This document shows positions 15,446 through 24,081 of a stretch of 38,926 nucleotides of DNA, piece after piece. Position 1 is the first letter of the stretch; each line of letters begins with the position of its first letter. The position numbers and the translations under genes are program-made. The notes under the pieces are model-generated. The model was given only the letters and a program-made list of their open reading frames with translations. It was not told the DNA's origin and searched no databases. The DNA is from Vreelandella rituensis (GTDB lineage: Bacteria > Pseudomonadota > Gammaproteobacteria > Pseudomonadales > Halomonadaceae): assembly GCF_003336665.1 (NCBI RefSeq), contig NZ_QPIJ01000043.1, positions 1 to 38,926 of the forward strand, in the 5' to 3' direction.

Positions 15446-16444
15446 TTACTTGAAGTTCTTGCGATAGCTCTTGGCAAGCTCACCCACGATGCCGCTACGA
15501 AAGCTCAGTACACAGACAACGAACAGCAGACCCAGGATAACGTTCACCCAATTGCCCAGCGGCGACTGCGCCAGAAGATGTTGCAGACTGACCACGATAC
15601 CCGCCCCCATGATCGGCCCCAGGAGCGTTCCCACACCGCCCAGTAGCGTCATCAGGATAACCTCGCCGGACATGTGCCAATGGGCATCGGTGAGGGAGGC
15701 AAGCTGGAAGACCAGCGTTTTCGTGGAGCCGGCCAGCCCCGCCAGGCCTGCGGAAATAACAAACGCCAGCAGCTTGTAGGCATCGACGTTATAACCCAGC
15801 GATACCGCACGTGGTTCGTTTTCACGAATCGCCTTGAGTACCTGACCAAAAGGGGAATGCACGGTACGCTGAATGATCGCAAAGCCGATCAAGAAAACAG
15901 CAAACACGAAATAGTACATGCTCAGGTTGTCATTCAGGCTGATAAAACCCAGGAAGTGGCCGCGAGCAACCCCGTGCAAGCCATCTTCCCCACCGGTAAA
16001 CGGTGCCTGAATGAAGAAAAAGAACATCAACTGAGCCAGGGCCAAGGTGACCATGGCGAAGTAGATGCCTTGCCGACGAATCGCAAGCAACCCGAAAACA
16101 GCGCCCAGCGCAACGCCCGCCAAAGTGCCGATAAGTATGCCCACTTCAGGCGTAATGCCGGGGTAGCTTGAAAGTAGATACCCGGTCACATACCCGCCGG
16201 TCGCCAGAAAAGCGGCATGCCCGAAGGATAGCAACCCGGCATAGCCCAGCAGCAGGTTAAAGGAACAGGCAAACAGGGCAAAGCACAGAATCTTCATCAG
16301 GAAGACGGGGTAGGCAAGAAACGGCGCCACTAGCCCGATAACGATCAATGCCAGATAGAACATATTGCGGCGCATGTTGGCTCTGCGCTGCCGTTGCATG
16401 GCAGCCGAGGGAATGCGTGCGGTTTCTGTGGTCGCCATTGTCAT
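15446..16444 (-). CDS. livM: Branched-chain amino-acid ABC transporter permease (LivM type)
   Basis: A 332-aa inner-membrane permease with about nine hydrophobic segments after a basic N-terminus of about 25 residues (RQRRANMRRN). The family motif LLLGYAGLLSFGHAAFLATGGY and the EAA-like loop at AIRENEPRAVSLGYNVDAYKLLAFVIS, which docks onto the ATPases, are both visible. It pairs with LivH to form the channel for branched-chain amino acids or related amides. Its start overlaps the livH stop codon by 4 bp (ATGA), indicating translational coupling; a second ATG two codons on is possible. It is the last gene before a strong terminator. Confidence 0.92.
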   Translation of the reverse strand: MTMATTETARIPSAAMQRQRRANMRRNMFYLALIVIGLVAPFLAYPVFLMKILCFALFACSFNLLLGYAGLLSFGHAAFLATGGYVTGYLLSSYPGITPEVGILIGTLAGVALGAVFGLLAIRRQGIYFAMVTLALAQLMFFFFIQAPFTGGEDGLHGVARGHFLGFISLNDNLSMYYFVFAVFLIGFAIIQRTVHSPFGQVLKAIRENEPRAVSLGYNVDAYKLLAFVISAGLAGLAGSTKTLVFQLASLTDAHWHMSGEVILMTLLGGVGTLLGPIMGAGIVVSLQHLLAQSPLGNWVNVILGLLFVVCVLSFRSGIVGELAKSYRKNFK

Positions 16445-17328
16445 GCCTCTTTGCCGAATAGTCCCGCAGGACGCAACATCAGTACCAGTATCATCACCAG
16501 GAATATCACAGTATTCGCCGCTTCCGGGTAATACACCTTGGTTAACCCTTCAATCAGCCCCATGGCCAATCCGGTAAGGATCGAGCCGAGAATAGAGCCC
16601 ATTCCACCGATTACCACCACGGCAAACACCACGATCAACAAGCTGGACCCCATGGTGGGTGAAACCGGATACAAGGGGGCGGCCAATACCCCGGCAAACG
16701 CCGCCAAGGCAACCCCGAACCCATAGGTCAAGGTAATCAACAAGGGCACGTTGACCCCGAATGCCTGCATCAAGGCCGAGTTCTCCGTACCGGCACGCAG
16801 GTAGGCGCCCAGGCGTGTCCGCTCGATGATGAACCAGGTACCCAGACACACCACCAACGCGGCCAACAATACCCAGCCACGATAAATCGGCAGGAACATG
16901 AAGCCCAGGTTATAACCGCCCTGGAGCAGTTCCGGGGTCGGATAACGCAAACCGGAAACGCCGAAGAAGTTGACCAGCGTTCCCTCGAAAATCAGTGCTA
17001 GACCAAAGGTCAAAAGTAATCCGTACAGATGGTCCAGATGGGAGATGCGGCGCAGGATAAAGCGCTCGATCAGCATCCCGAAGCCGCCCACTACCAAAGG
17101 TACCAGGATCAGTGAAACCCAATAATTGATGCCCAGATACTGCATGCCGAGCAGCGTAGCGAACGCGCCGAGCATGTACATGGCACCGTGAGCGAAGTTG
17201 ACGATCTTCAGCAGGCCGAAAATGACCGCCAGCCCCAAGCTCAACAGTGCATAGAAGGCGCCGTTGATAAGGCCCAGCATCAACTGGCCCGTGAATGCAG
17301 CCAACGGCACCCCGAATATCATCGTCAT
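16441..17328 (-). CDS. livH: Branched-chain amino-acid ABC transporter permease (LivH type)
   Basis: A 295-aa inner-membrane permease with about eight hydrophobic segments. The N-terminal LMLGLINGAFYALLSLGLAV and FGLLKIVNFAHGAMYMLGAF are hallmark LivH sequences, and the EAA-type cytoplasmic loop lies at RTRLGAYLRAGTENSALMQA. AGGAG lies 10 nt before the ATG at 17328. Together with LivM, LivG, LivF and the binding protein it completes a HAAT-family importer. It is separated from the binding-protein gene by 140 bp that include short tandem repeats. Confidence 0.93.
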   Translation of the reverse strand: MTMIFGVPLAAFTGQLMLGLINGAFYALLSLGLAVIFGLLKIVNFAHGAMYMLGAFATLLGMQYLGINYWVSLILVPLVVGGFGMLIERFILRRISHLDHLYGLLLTFGLALIFEGTLVNFFGVSGLRYPTPELLQGGYNLGFMFLPIYRGWVLLAALVVCLGTWFIIERTRLGAYLRAGTENSALMQAFGVNVPLLITLTYGFGVALAAFAGVLAAPLYPVSPTMGSSLLIVVFAVVVIGGMGSILGSILTGLAMGLIEGLTKVYYPEAANTVIFLVMILVLMLRPAGLFGKEA

Positions 17329-17417
17329 GACGTGGATCTCCTCGCCGTCAAGCGGGTGGCGGCCAATACCGCCACCCGGTTCTGCTTATGCATGCTTATG
17401 CAAACGTCCGGCCCAGC

Positions 17418-17473
17418 TCTTCAAGACCAGTTCTTTAAAACCGGCTCTTCAAAACCAGTTCCGCAGAATCAGT
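17418..17473 (-). repeat. 14-bp tandem repeat array at the end of the binding-protein gene
   Basis: Three clear 14-bp units (17418-17431, 17432-17445, 17446-17459; consensus TCTTCAAAACCAGT with 1-3 differences) and a degenerate fourth (17460-17473) run into the last codons of the binding-protein gene. They fill part of the spacer to livH. Period and contiguity argue for replication slippage, not CRISPR or IS ends. Confidence 0.75.
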
Positions 17474-18689
17474 TCTGCACCAGGTCGCAATTGCTTTCGG
17501 ACAGCGGACGGTAAGCTTCTTCCGCAGGAATGGTGCTGAGAATTTCATACAGGTCCCACTCACCGGTGGACTCTTCCGGGGTTTTCACCTGGGCCAGGTA
17601 CATGTCGTGAATCATGCGGCCGTCTTCCCGAATGCTACCGTTACGCGCGAAGAAATCCTCGATCGGCATTTCCGCCATCTGGGCGCGTACCGTTTCAGGG
17701 TCATCGGTACCCGCTTCCTCGACCGCTTTCAGGTAATGCATGGTGCTGGAATAGATGCCTGCCTGAACCATGGTCGGCATACGCTCCATGCGCTCGTAAT
17801 AACGCTCGGCCCACTCACGCGACTGCTCGTCCATGTCCCAGTACCAACCGGTGGTCAGCAGGAGGTTCTGTGTGGATTCCAGCCCCATGGCGTGAACGTC
17901 GTTGAGGAAGATCAGAAGACCGGCGAGCTGCTGGCCTGACTGGGTGACACCAAACTGGCTGGCGGTGGTGATCGCGTTCACCGTATCCGCTCCAGCGTTG
18001 GCCAGACCGACGATTTTGGCACCCGAGCTTTGCGCCTGGAGAATGTAGGAGGAGAAATCGCTGGTGGGGAAAGGATGACGCACACCGCCGACGATTTCAC
18101 CGCCGTTCTCTTCAACCACCTTGGTGACATCGCCTTCCAACGCATGGCCGAAGGCGTAATCGGCGGTGAGCATGAACCAGGTATCGCCACCCTGCTCGAC
18201 GACGGCCTTGGCGGTACCGTTGGCTAGCGGATAGGTGTCATAAACCCAGTGGATATGGTTCGGCGTGCAATGCTCGTTGGTGATGCTGGAGGCTGCCGAG
18301 CCCGAGACCAGCGCCAGGCCGTTACTTTCCTCGATCACCTTGGTCACCGCGATGGTCACCGAGGAGGCCACCAGGCCACCGACCATATCGACGTTTTCCT
18401 GGTCGACCCACCCGCGAACGGTATTGGCGCCCACATCGGCACTATTACGGTCATCAGCACTGAACACCACGATCGGCGCATCGTTGACACTGCCACCGAA
18501 GTCTTCAATGGCCATTTCCATGGCAGTCAGGCCACCCGGGCCAGCCAGGTCACGATAGGTGCCCGACATATCCGCCAGGTAACCGATACGCACTTCATTG
18601 TCACTCATGTTTGCCTGAGCCGTGGCCGCCATGGCGGAAGCCGTGGCGAGGGCAATGCTGGTAGTGAGTGCTTTTTTGATCAAAGTCAT
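17469..18689 (-). CDS. Periplasmic amino-acid binding protein of the liv-type ABC transporter
   Basis: A 406-aa type-1 periplasmic binding protein (HAAT/LivJ-like). A signal peptide is clear: basic MTLIKKALTT, a hydrophobic Ala-rich core and a cleavage site after about residue 26 (AATAQA-NMSDNE). The mature N-terminus VRIGYLADMSGTYRDLAGPG is the family start. ADDRNSADVGANTVRGWVDQ and VGGLVASSVTIAVTKVIEES form the first lobe. The remainder includes ADYAFGHALEGDVTKVVEE and an even number of Cys (NEHC, SNCD), possibly a disulphide. The ligand cannot be fixed from sequence; branched-chain amino acids are likely from the neighbourhood. It is separated from livF by about 200 bp, so it may have its own promoter. 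Confidence 0.9.
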   Translation of the reverse strand: MTLIKKALTTSIALATASAMAATAQANMSDNEVRIGYLADMSGTYRDLAGPGGLTAMEMAIEDFGGSVNDAPIVVFSADDRNSADVGANTVRGWVDQENVDMVGGLVASSVTIAVTKVIEESNGLALVSGSAASSITNEHCTPNHIHWVYDTYPLANGTAKAVVEQGGDTWFMLTADYAFGHALEGDVTKVVEENGGEIVGGVRHPFPTSDFSSYILQAQSSGAKIVGLANAGADTVNAITTASQFGVTQSGQQLAGLLIFLNDVHAMGLESTQNLLLTTGWYWDMDEQSREWAERYYERMERMPTMVQAGIYSSTMHYLKAVEEAGTDDPETVRAQMAEMPIEDFFARNGSIREDGRMIHDMYLAQVKTPEESTGEWDLYEILSTIPAEEAYRPLSESNCDLVQN

Positions 18690-18873
18690 GTTTGTCTCCG
18701 CGCCCTGAAGGGCATTGTTTTTGTGCTACGACGCAAGGTATCGGCCTGAGTCGTTAGTTATGCGTTACAGCTTGCCGTTGGTGGCGATCTTGCTACTGCA
18801 TTGCTGTGATCTGGTTGTTGTGAATTGTTATGAGCTGCCTTAGGTCAATCATAAGCCGCTAGATAAATCGTTT

Positions 18874-18893
18874 TATGAATGGTTATGAATGGT
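18874..18893 (-). repeat. 10-bp tandem duplication at the livF stop codon
   Basis: The unit TATGAATGGT occurs twice in a row (18874-18883, 18884-18893). On the coding strand this repeats ATAACCATTC, so the livF stop codon TAA is followed by a second copy of itself. The rest of the 203-bp spacer to the binding-protein gene (18690-18892) shows no gene. Confidence 0.7.
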
Positions 18894-19639
18894 TATACCC
18901 CCAGCATGGAATTGAGATGTTCGCGGCGTGACGGGAGTTGCGCCGCACTGATTTCCTCTACGATCTGACCGTGATCCATCACGAAGTGACGGTCGGCCAA
19001 AGGGGCGGCAAAACGGAAGTTCTGCTCCACCAGCACGATGGTCATCCCACGCCCTTTAAGTTGCATGAGCACTTCGCCGAGTTTTTGCACGATAACCGGT
19101 GCCAGCCCTTCGGTAATTTCATCCAGGAGCAGCATTCGTGCGCCGGTACGCAGAATTCGAGCCATGGCCAGCATCTGCTGCTCCCCACCGGAAAGTCGCG
19201 TGCCCTGGCTACGCCGACGCTCATAAAGGTTGGGAAACATCGCGTAGATTTCGTCCAACCCCATACCGCCCGAACGCACGGTCGGGGGCAGCAACAGGTT
19301 TTCCTCGACATCCAGGCTTGCAAAGATGCCGCGCTCTTCCGGGCAGTAACCCACACCCAGACGCGGAATGTGGTGAGCCTTCATGCCCATCACTTCTTCG
19401 CCGTTGATCACGATGGAACCCGTACGGCGCCCCACCATGTTCATGATGGATTTCAACGTGGTGCTGCGCCCGGCACCGTTGCGCCCCAGCAGGGTCACAA
19501 GCTCGCCACGTTTGACGTTGAAATTCACGCCATGAAGGATATGAGACTCGCCATAAAAGGCGTGCAAATCCTGAACCCGCAGCATTTCCGACTGGGAGGC
19601 TTCATGCGTTTCCTGATTGTGTTCGGCTGTCTCGATCAT
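18893..19639 (-). CDS. livF: Branched-chain amino-acid ABC transporter ATPase (LivF type) with variant Walker A
   Basis: A 248-aa ATP-binding subunit. The Walker A reads GRNGAGRST (residues 52-60), with Arg58 where the nucleotide-binding Lys normally sits; the codon is CGC in clear sequence. The signature TRLSGGEQQMLAMAR, the Walker B MLLLDEITEGLAP and the switch IVLVEQN are all in place. The first 18 residues are an extra polar extension before LRVQDLHAFYGES. The partner LivG has a canonical Walker A, so one ATP site could be altered. I have a memory of LivF-like proteins elsewhere with GRNGAGR[ST]T, so this may be a subfamily trait and not damage. It overlaps livG by 4 bp. Confidence 0.9.
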   Translation of the reverse strand: MIETAEHNQETHEASQSEMLRVQDLHAFYGESHILHGVNFNVKRGELVTLLGRNGAGRSTTLKSIMNMVGRRTGSIVINGEEVMGMKAHHIPRLGVGYCPEERGIFASLDVEENLLLPPTVRSGGMGLDEIYAMFPNLYERRRSQGTRLSGGEQQMLAMARILRTGARMLLLDEITEGLAPVIVQKLGEVLMQLKGRGMTIVLVEQNFRFAAPLADRHFVMDHGQIVEEISAAQLPSRREHLNSMLGV

Positions 19640-20412
19640 GCTTGCGCCCCTTCTTCTTCCGCCGCTTCACTGCCCATGTACGCCTCCTTGACCAACGGAT
19701 TGCGCGACACGCTGTCATAATCCCCTTCCGCCAGAACGGAGCCACGAGCGAGTACCGTGATGCGGTCACACAACCGGCTCACAACACTCAGGTTATGCTC
19801 CACCATCAGCACGGTGCGGCCCTTGGAAACACGCCGGATCAACTCGACGATACGATCGACATCTTCCGCCCCCATACCCTGGGTCGGTTCATCGAGCAAC
19901 ATCATGGTGGGGTCGAGCGCCAGCGTGGTCGCCACTTCCAGTGCGCGCTTGCGCCCATACGGCATCTCGACGGTGAGGATATCGGCATACTCGCGCAGGC
20001 CGACCTCTTCGAGCAGCTCCATGGCACGTTCGTTAAGATGATCGAGGGTTTTTTCCGACTTCCAGAAATGAAACGAGGTACCCAGCTTGCGCTGCAAAGC
20101 CACGCGAACATTTTCCAGGGCGGTCATATGCGCAAACACGGCGGAAATCTGGAAGGAACGCACCAGACCCAGCCGGGCTATTTCGTTGGACTTCATTCCC
20201 GTAATGGGTTTTCCCCGATAGAGAATTTCGCCGCGGGTGGGTGGAAGGAACTTTGTCAGCAGATTGAAAACGGTGGTCTTGCCGGCACCGTTGGGTCCAA
20301 TCAATGCGTGAATATGGCCTTCTTGTACCTGAAGATTGACGTCGTCCACGGCGGTAAAGCCACGAAACTCTTTGGTCAGCCCTCGGGTTTCGAGAACGTA
20401 GTCTGCACTCAT
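19636..20412 (-). CDS. livG: Branched-chain amino-acid ABC transporter ATPase (LivG type)
   Basis: A 258-aa ATP-binding subunit and the first gene of the leftward liv cluster. Walker A is canonical GPNGAGKTT (about residues 38-46). The signature is the LivG-type MPYGRKRALEVATTLAL in place of LSGGQ, followed by Walker B MMLLDEPTQGM and the switch His in VLMVEHNLSVV. RSFQISAVFAHMTALENV is the usual Q-loop region. It energises uptake with LivF. Divergent from liuR; the 324-bp spacer carries two palindromes. The gene order livG-livF-binding protein-livH-livM differs from E. coli livKHMGF but the set is complete. Confidence 0.93.
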   Translation of the reverse strand: MSADYVLETRGLTKEFRGFTAVDDVNLQVQEGHIHALIGPNGAGKTTVFNLLTKFLPPTRGEILYRGKPITGMKSNEIARLGLVRSFQISAVFAHMTALENVRVALQRKLGTSFHFWKSEKTLDHLNERAMELLEEVGLREYADILTVEMPYGRKRALEVATTLALDPTMMLLDEPTQGMGAEDVDRIVELIRRVSKGRTVLMVEHNLSVVSRLCDRITVLARGSVLAEGDYDSVSRNPLVKEAYMGSEAAEEEGAQA

Positions 20413-20491
20413 GAAATAAACAAGCCTCTAGTTGTTCTTGTGCTGACTTTTTTACCGGCTGGGCCTTCGCTTGTCGTGACCGGTATCCAAT

Positions 20492-20509
20492 CCTTACCTG
20501 AACGTAAGG
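20492..20509. promoter_or_regulatory. Inverted repeat upstream of livG, weak LiuR-like site
   Basis: CCTTAC (20492-20497) and GTAAGG (20504-20509) are exact reverse complements around a 6-bp spacer, about 80 bp upstream of livG. Aligned with the site at 20660 it agrees at about 11 of 16 positions and keeps one ACGT core. It may be a second LiuR operator serving the transporter, or a site for another regulator. Confidence 0.4.
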
Positions 20510-20659
20510 TGTGAGAGCAAACTAGCAACCTACGAGGGGGTATTACAATTACAACTTTGGTATAGATCCCCCACCATATTCGCTTAAAAAGATAGCTCTA
20601 TACTTTAAATTCAGACACTTAACGCAATTCAACGCAGAATGAAAATCATCAGATAGCAC

Positions 20660-20675
20660 TTTACGTTAACGTGAA
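20660..20675. promoter_or_regulatory. LiuR-like palindrome upstream of liuR
   Basis: TTTACGTTAACGTGAA is a near-perfect palindrome with two ACGT cores, 61 bp before the liuR start. MerR-type regulators bind such dyads between promoter elements and often control their own operon. The related site at 15289 links it to the valine operon. Confidence 0.65.
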
Positions 20676-20736
20676 CTTGTTTTAGCCTCAGTGACACTGT
20701 TTCATAAGAGGCACTCCCCCTGAGAGAATTCCCGCA

Positions 20737-21255
20737 ATGAGCAAAACCTATTCCATCAGTGAGCTTGCCAGCGAGTTCGACCTCACCACTCGCAGCATTC
20801 GTTTCTATGAAGACCAGGAGCTTTTGCATCCTGCCAGGCGTGGCCAGACGCGCGTCTACAGCAGCAAGGATCGAGTGCGCCTCAAGCTCACCCTGCGCGG
20901 TAAACGGCTGGGGTTCTCCCTTGCGGAAATTCGCGAGCTGTTCGAGCTTTGGGATGAAACGCGTAGCGGCAGCGAAAAGCAGCTGCATCTCATGCTTAGC
21001 AAAATAGCCGAACGGCGCGCGGCCCTGGAACAACAGATGAAAGATATCGCTATTGTCCAGCTAGAGCTGGAAAGCGCCGAAATTCGCTGTCGGCAGGCGC
21101 TCGAAGAGCTTCTTCAGAAGCAGGACGACGACCCCTCCGACGATGAAATCAAGGCCGAACCCAACGCCGGCACCAATGGCGAGCCCGATGGTGAAGCCTC
21201 CAACATGCCTCACAAGCACAGCAAAGCGCCCTCTCGCTCCGCCACGGTGCACTGA
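20737..21255 (+). CDS. liuR: MerR-family regulator of leucine/branched-chain catabolism
   Basis: A 172-aa DNA-binding protein. The MerR winged helix-turn-helix opens with YSISELASEFDLTTRSIRFYEDQELLHPARR (residues 5-35), followed by VRLKLTLRGKRLGFSLAEIRELFEL. A coiled-coil dimerisation helix with KIAERRAALEQQMKDIAIVQLELESAE spans about 88-114. The C-terminal 45 residues are acidic then polar and low in complexity (QDDDPSDDE, ending SRSATVH), longer than typical. It is the first gene of the liu operon, 31 bp before liuA, which together with the upstream palindrome supports the LiuR call. In the family it represses liu genes until a CoA intermediate accumulates. Confidence 0.9.
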   Translation: MSKTYSISELASEFDLTTRSIRFYEDQELLHPARRGQTRVYSSKDRVRLKLTLRGKRLGFSLAEIRELFELWDETRSGSEKQLHLMLSKIAERRAALEQQMKDIAIVQLELESAEIRCRQALEELLQKQDDDPSDDEIKAEPNAGTNGEPDGEASNMPHKHSKAPSRSATVH

Positions 21256-21286
21256 CCTTTTTCCAACTTCATAACGGTGATCGACC

Positions 21287-22456
21287 ATGTTTACCCATTA
21301 CGCAGAACTCAACTTCGGCCTCGACGATGAACTCAACATGCTGCGCGAGCAGGTCAATGCCTTTGCCGCCAGCGAGATCGCCCCTAGAGCGGCCGAGATC
21401 GACGAAAAAAATGAATTCCCCAATGATCTGTGGAAGAAGTTCGGCGATATGGGTCTGCTGGGGATCACCGTCTCGGATGAAGATGGCGGCAGCGGCATGG
21501 GCTACCTTGCCCACAGCATCGCCATGGAAGAAATTTCCCGTGCCAGTGCCTCGGTCGGGCTCTCCTACGGCGCCCACTCCAACCTTTGCGTCAATCAGCT
21601 CAAGATCAACGGCAACGCGGAACAGAAAGCCAAGTATCTGCCCAAGCTGATCAGCGGCGATCACGTGGGCGCCCTGGCCATGTCCGAGCCAGGCGCGGGG
21701 TCCGATGTGGTGTCGATGAAGCTTCGCGCACGCAAGGAAGGCGACCGTTACATTCTCAACGGCAACAAGATGTGGATCACCAACGGTCCCGACGCCGATG
21801 TGCTGGTGGTGTACGCCAAGACCGACCCGGACGCAGGCTCCAAAGGGATTACCGCCTTCATCATCGAAAAGGATTTCAAAGGGTTCTCCACCGCCCAGAA
21901 GCTCGACAAGCTGGGCATGCGCGGCTCCAACACCTGCGAGCTGGTGTTCCAGGATTGCGAAGTGCCCGAGGAAAACGTCTTGGGGGAAGTCAATAAAGGC
22001 GTTCGCGTGCTGATGAGCGGCCTGGATTACGAACGCACCGTGCTGGCGGCAGGACCCATCGGCATCATGCAGGCGGCCATGGATATCGTGCTGCCGTATA
22101 TCCATGAGCGTAAGCAGTTCGACCAATCGATCGGTGAGTTCCAGCTGGTGCAGGGCAAGGTGGCCGACATGTACACCACCATGAACGCCTGCCGCGCCTA
22201 TCTCTATGCGGTGGCCGGCGCCTGTGACCGCGGCCAGACCTCACGCAAGGACGCCGCCGGGGTCATTCTGTACTGCGCCGAAAAGGCCACTCAGGTGGCA
22301 CTGGATGCCATCCAGCTGCTGGGCGGCAACGGCTACATCAATGAATACCCCACCGGACGCCTGTTGCGCGATGCCAAGCTGTATGAGATCGGTGCCGGCA
22401 CCAGCGAGATTCGCCGCATGCTGATTGGCCGCGAACTGTTCAACGAATCCAAGTAA
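21287..22456 (+). CDS. liuA: Isovaleryl-CoA dehydrogenase
   Basis: A 389-aa FAD-dependent dehydrogenase that oxidises isovaleryl-CoA to 3-methylcrotonyl-CoA in leucine breakdown. [18 protein letters not shown] (131-148) and the C-terminal [20 protein letters not shown] are family signatures. The catalytic base is Glu249 in [14 protein letters not shown], the isovaleryl-CoA-dehydrogenase-specific position, while the usual Glu is replaced by Gly in [11 protein letters not shown]. This distinguishes it from the valine enzyme at 14021. It is followed by the carboxylase beta-subunit gene after 10 bp. Confidence 0.95.
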   Translation: MFTHYAELNFGLDDELNMLREQVNAFAASEIAPRAAEIDEKNEFPNDLWKKFGDMGLLGITVSDEDGGSGMGYLAHSIAMEEISRASASVGLSYGAHSNLCVNQLKINGNAEQKAKYLPKLISGDHVGALAMSEPGAGSDVVSMKLRARKEGDRYILNGNKMWITNGPDADVLVVYAKTDPDAGSKGITAFIIEKDFKGFSTAQKLDKLGMRGSNTCELVFQDCEVPEENVLGEVNKGVRVLMSGLDYERTVLAAGPIGIMQAAMDIVLPYIHERKQFDQSIGEFQLVQGKVADMYTTMNACRAYLYAVAGACDRGQTSRKDAAGVILYCAEKATQVALDAIQLLGGNGYINEYPTGRLLRDAKLYEIGAGTSEIRRMLIGRELFNESK

Positions 22457-22466
22457 GGGCGGCACC

Positions 22467-24074
22467 ATGAGCATTCTGCAATCCCAGATCAACTCGCGCA
22501 GCGACGTCTTCCAGGCCAACCAGGCCAGCATGCTCGGCGAGGTCGTCAAGTTGCGCGACCTCACCGCGGCGATACGCCAGGGCGGCGGCGAGAAAGCCCG
22601 TACCCGACACGAATCGCGTGGCAAGCTGTTCGTCCGCGACCGCATCGACAACCTGATCGACGAAGGGTCACCTTTCCTGGAGTTCTCGGCACTGGCGGCT
22701 CATGAGATTTACGACGGGCCGGTACCCTCCGCCGGCGTGGTGACCGGCATCGGCCGCGTTTCCGGCGTGGAATGCGTCATCGTCGCCAACGACGCTACCG
22801 TCAAGGGCGGCACCTATTTCCCGATGACGGTGAAAAAACACCTTCGCGCCCAGGAAATTGCCCGCAAGCATCGTTTGCCGTGTATTTATCTGGTGGATTC
22901 CGGCGGTGCTCACCTGCCAAGCCAGGATGATGTGTTTCCCGACCGCGACCATTTCGGGCGCATCTTCTACAACCAGGCCACGCTCTCCGCCGAAGGCATT
23001 CCTCAGATCGCCGTAGTGATGGGCTCCTGTACCGCCGGGGGCGCTTACGTCCCAGCGATGGCAGACGAGTCGATCATCGTCAAGGAACAGGGCACCATCT
23101 TTCTGGGCGGCCCGCCCCTGGTCAAGGCCGCCACCGGTGAGTCGATCAGCGCCGAAGACCTGGGTGGCGCCGATGTTCACGCCAAGAAAAGCGGCGTGGC
23201 CGATCATTACGCCGAAAACGACGCCCATGCCCTGCAGCTGGCCCGTGCTTGCGTGTCACGTCTGAACTGGCAAAAACGCGGCAAGCTGGCGATGAAGGAA
23301 CCCAAGCCACCCCGCCTGGACCCCGCAGAACTCTACGGCATCGTCGGCACCGACCTGAAGAAACCCTATGACGTCCGCGAAGTCATCGGGCGCATCGTGG
23401 ATGACTCCGACTTCGACGAATTCAAGCGCTATTACGGCGACACACTGGTCACCGGCTTTGCGCACATTCATGGCTATCCGGTGGGCATCGTCGCCAACAA
23501 CGGCGTGCTGTTTTCCGAATCCGCGGTCAAGGGTGCGCATTTCATCGAACTCTGCGCCCAACGCAAGATTCCGCTGATCTTCCTGCAGAACATCACCGGC
23601 TTCATGGTGGGCTCGAAGTACGAGCACGAGGGTATCGCCAAGCATGGCGCCAAGCTGGTCACCGCTGTGGCCTGCGCCAAGGTGCCCAAGTACACCGTCT
23701 TGATCGGCGGCAGCTTCGGCGCCGGCAACTACGGTATGTGCGGCCGCGCCTACGATCCCAATCTGCTGTTCATGTGGCCCAATGCGCGCATCTCGGTGAT
23801 GGGCGGCGAGCAGGCGGCGGGCGTTCTGGCCCAGGTCAAGCGCGACCAGTACGAGCGCGAAGGCCGCGAATGGACCCAGGACGAGGAAGAAGCGTTCAAG
23901 AAGCCGACTCGCGAGCAGTACGAGCATCAGGGCCACCCTTATTACGCCAGCGCCCGCCTGTGGGATGACGGCGTGATCGACCCCGCCCAGACTCGCGATG
24001 TGCTCGGCCTCTCCCTGGCCGCGGCGATGAATGCTGACGTACAAGAGACACGCTTCGGCGTGTTCCGGATGTGA
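22467..24074 (+). CDS. liuB: Methylcrotonyl-CoA carboxylase, carboxyltransferase (beta) subunit
   Basis: A 535-aa carboxyltransferase subunit. It moves CO2 from carboxybiotin onto 3-methylcrotonyl-CoA to give 3-methylglutaconyl-CoA. The N-half has [42 protein letters not shown] and [19 protein letters not shown]. The C-half has [40 protein letters not shown] and [18 protein letters not shown], all standard for the acetyl/propionyl/methylcrotonyl carboxyltransferase family. The start at 22467 has AAGGGCGG upstream; 14 further in-frame codons overlap liuA and were rejected. Length fits the MCC beta chain. Works with LiuD. Confidence 0.95.
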   Translation: MSILQSQINSRSDVFQANQASMLGEVVKLRDLTAAIRQGGGEKARTRHESRGKLFVRDRIDNLIDEGSPFLEFSALAAHEIYDGPVPSAGVVTGIGRVSGVECVIVANDATVKGGTYFPMTVKKHLRAQEIARKHRLPCIYLVDSGGAHLPSQDDVFPDRDHFGRIFYNQATLSAEGIPQIAVVMGSCTAGGAYVPAMADESIIVKEQGTIFLGGPPLVKAATGESISAEDLGGADVHAKKSGVADHYAENDAHALQLARACVSRLNWQKRGKLAMKEPKPPRLDPAELYGIVGTDLKKPYDVREVIGRIVDDSDFDEFKRYYGDTLVTGFAHIHGYPVGIVANNGVLFSESAVKGAHFIELCAQRKIPLIFLQNITGFMVGSKYEHEGIAKHGAKLVTAVACAKVPKYTVLIGGSFGAGNYGMCGRAYDPNLLFMWPNARISVMGGEQAAGVLAQVKRDQYEREGREWTQDEEEAFKKPTREQYEHQGHPYYASARLWDDGVIDPAQTRDVLGLSLAAAMNADVQETRFGVFRM

Positions 24075-24081
24075 GGTCGAT

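Larger units (their letters stand above)
20413..20736. promoter_or_regulatory. Divergent control region between livG and liuR
   Basis: This 324-bp spacer must hold promoters in both directions. It is AT-rich between about 20540 and 20680, and carries the CCTTAC/GTAAGG repeat near livG and the LiuR-like palindrome near liuR, listed separately. G5/C5 runs at about 20536 and 20566 flank an AT-rich centre. No gene is present. Confidence 0.6.

Noticed and set aside
17418..17473. Possible CRISPR-like array
   Set aside because: Units are contiguous 14-bp repeats without spacers, and no cas genes are present.
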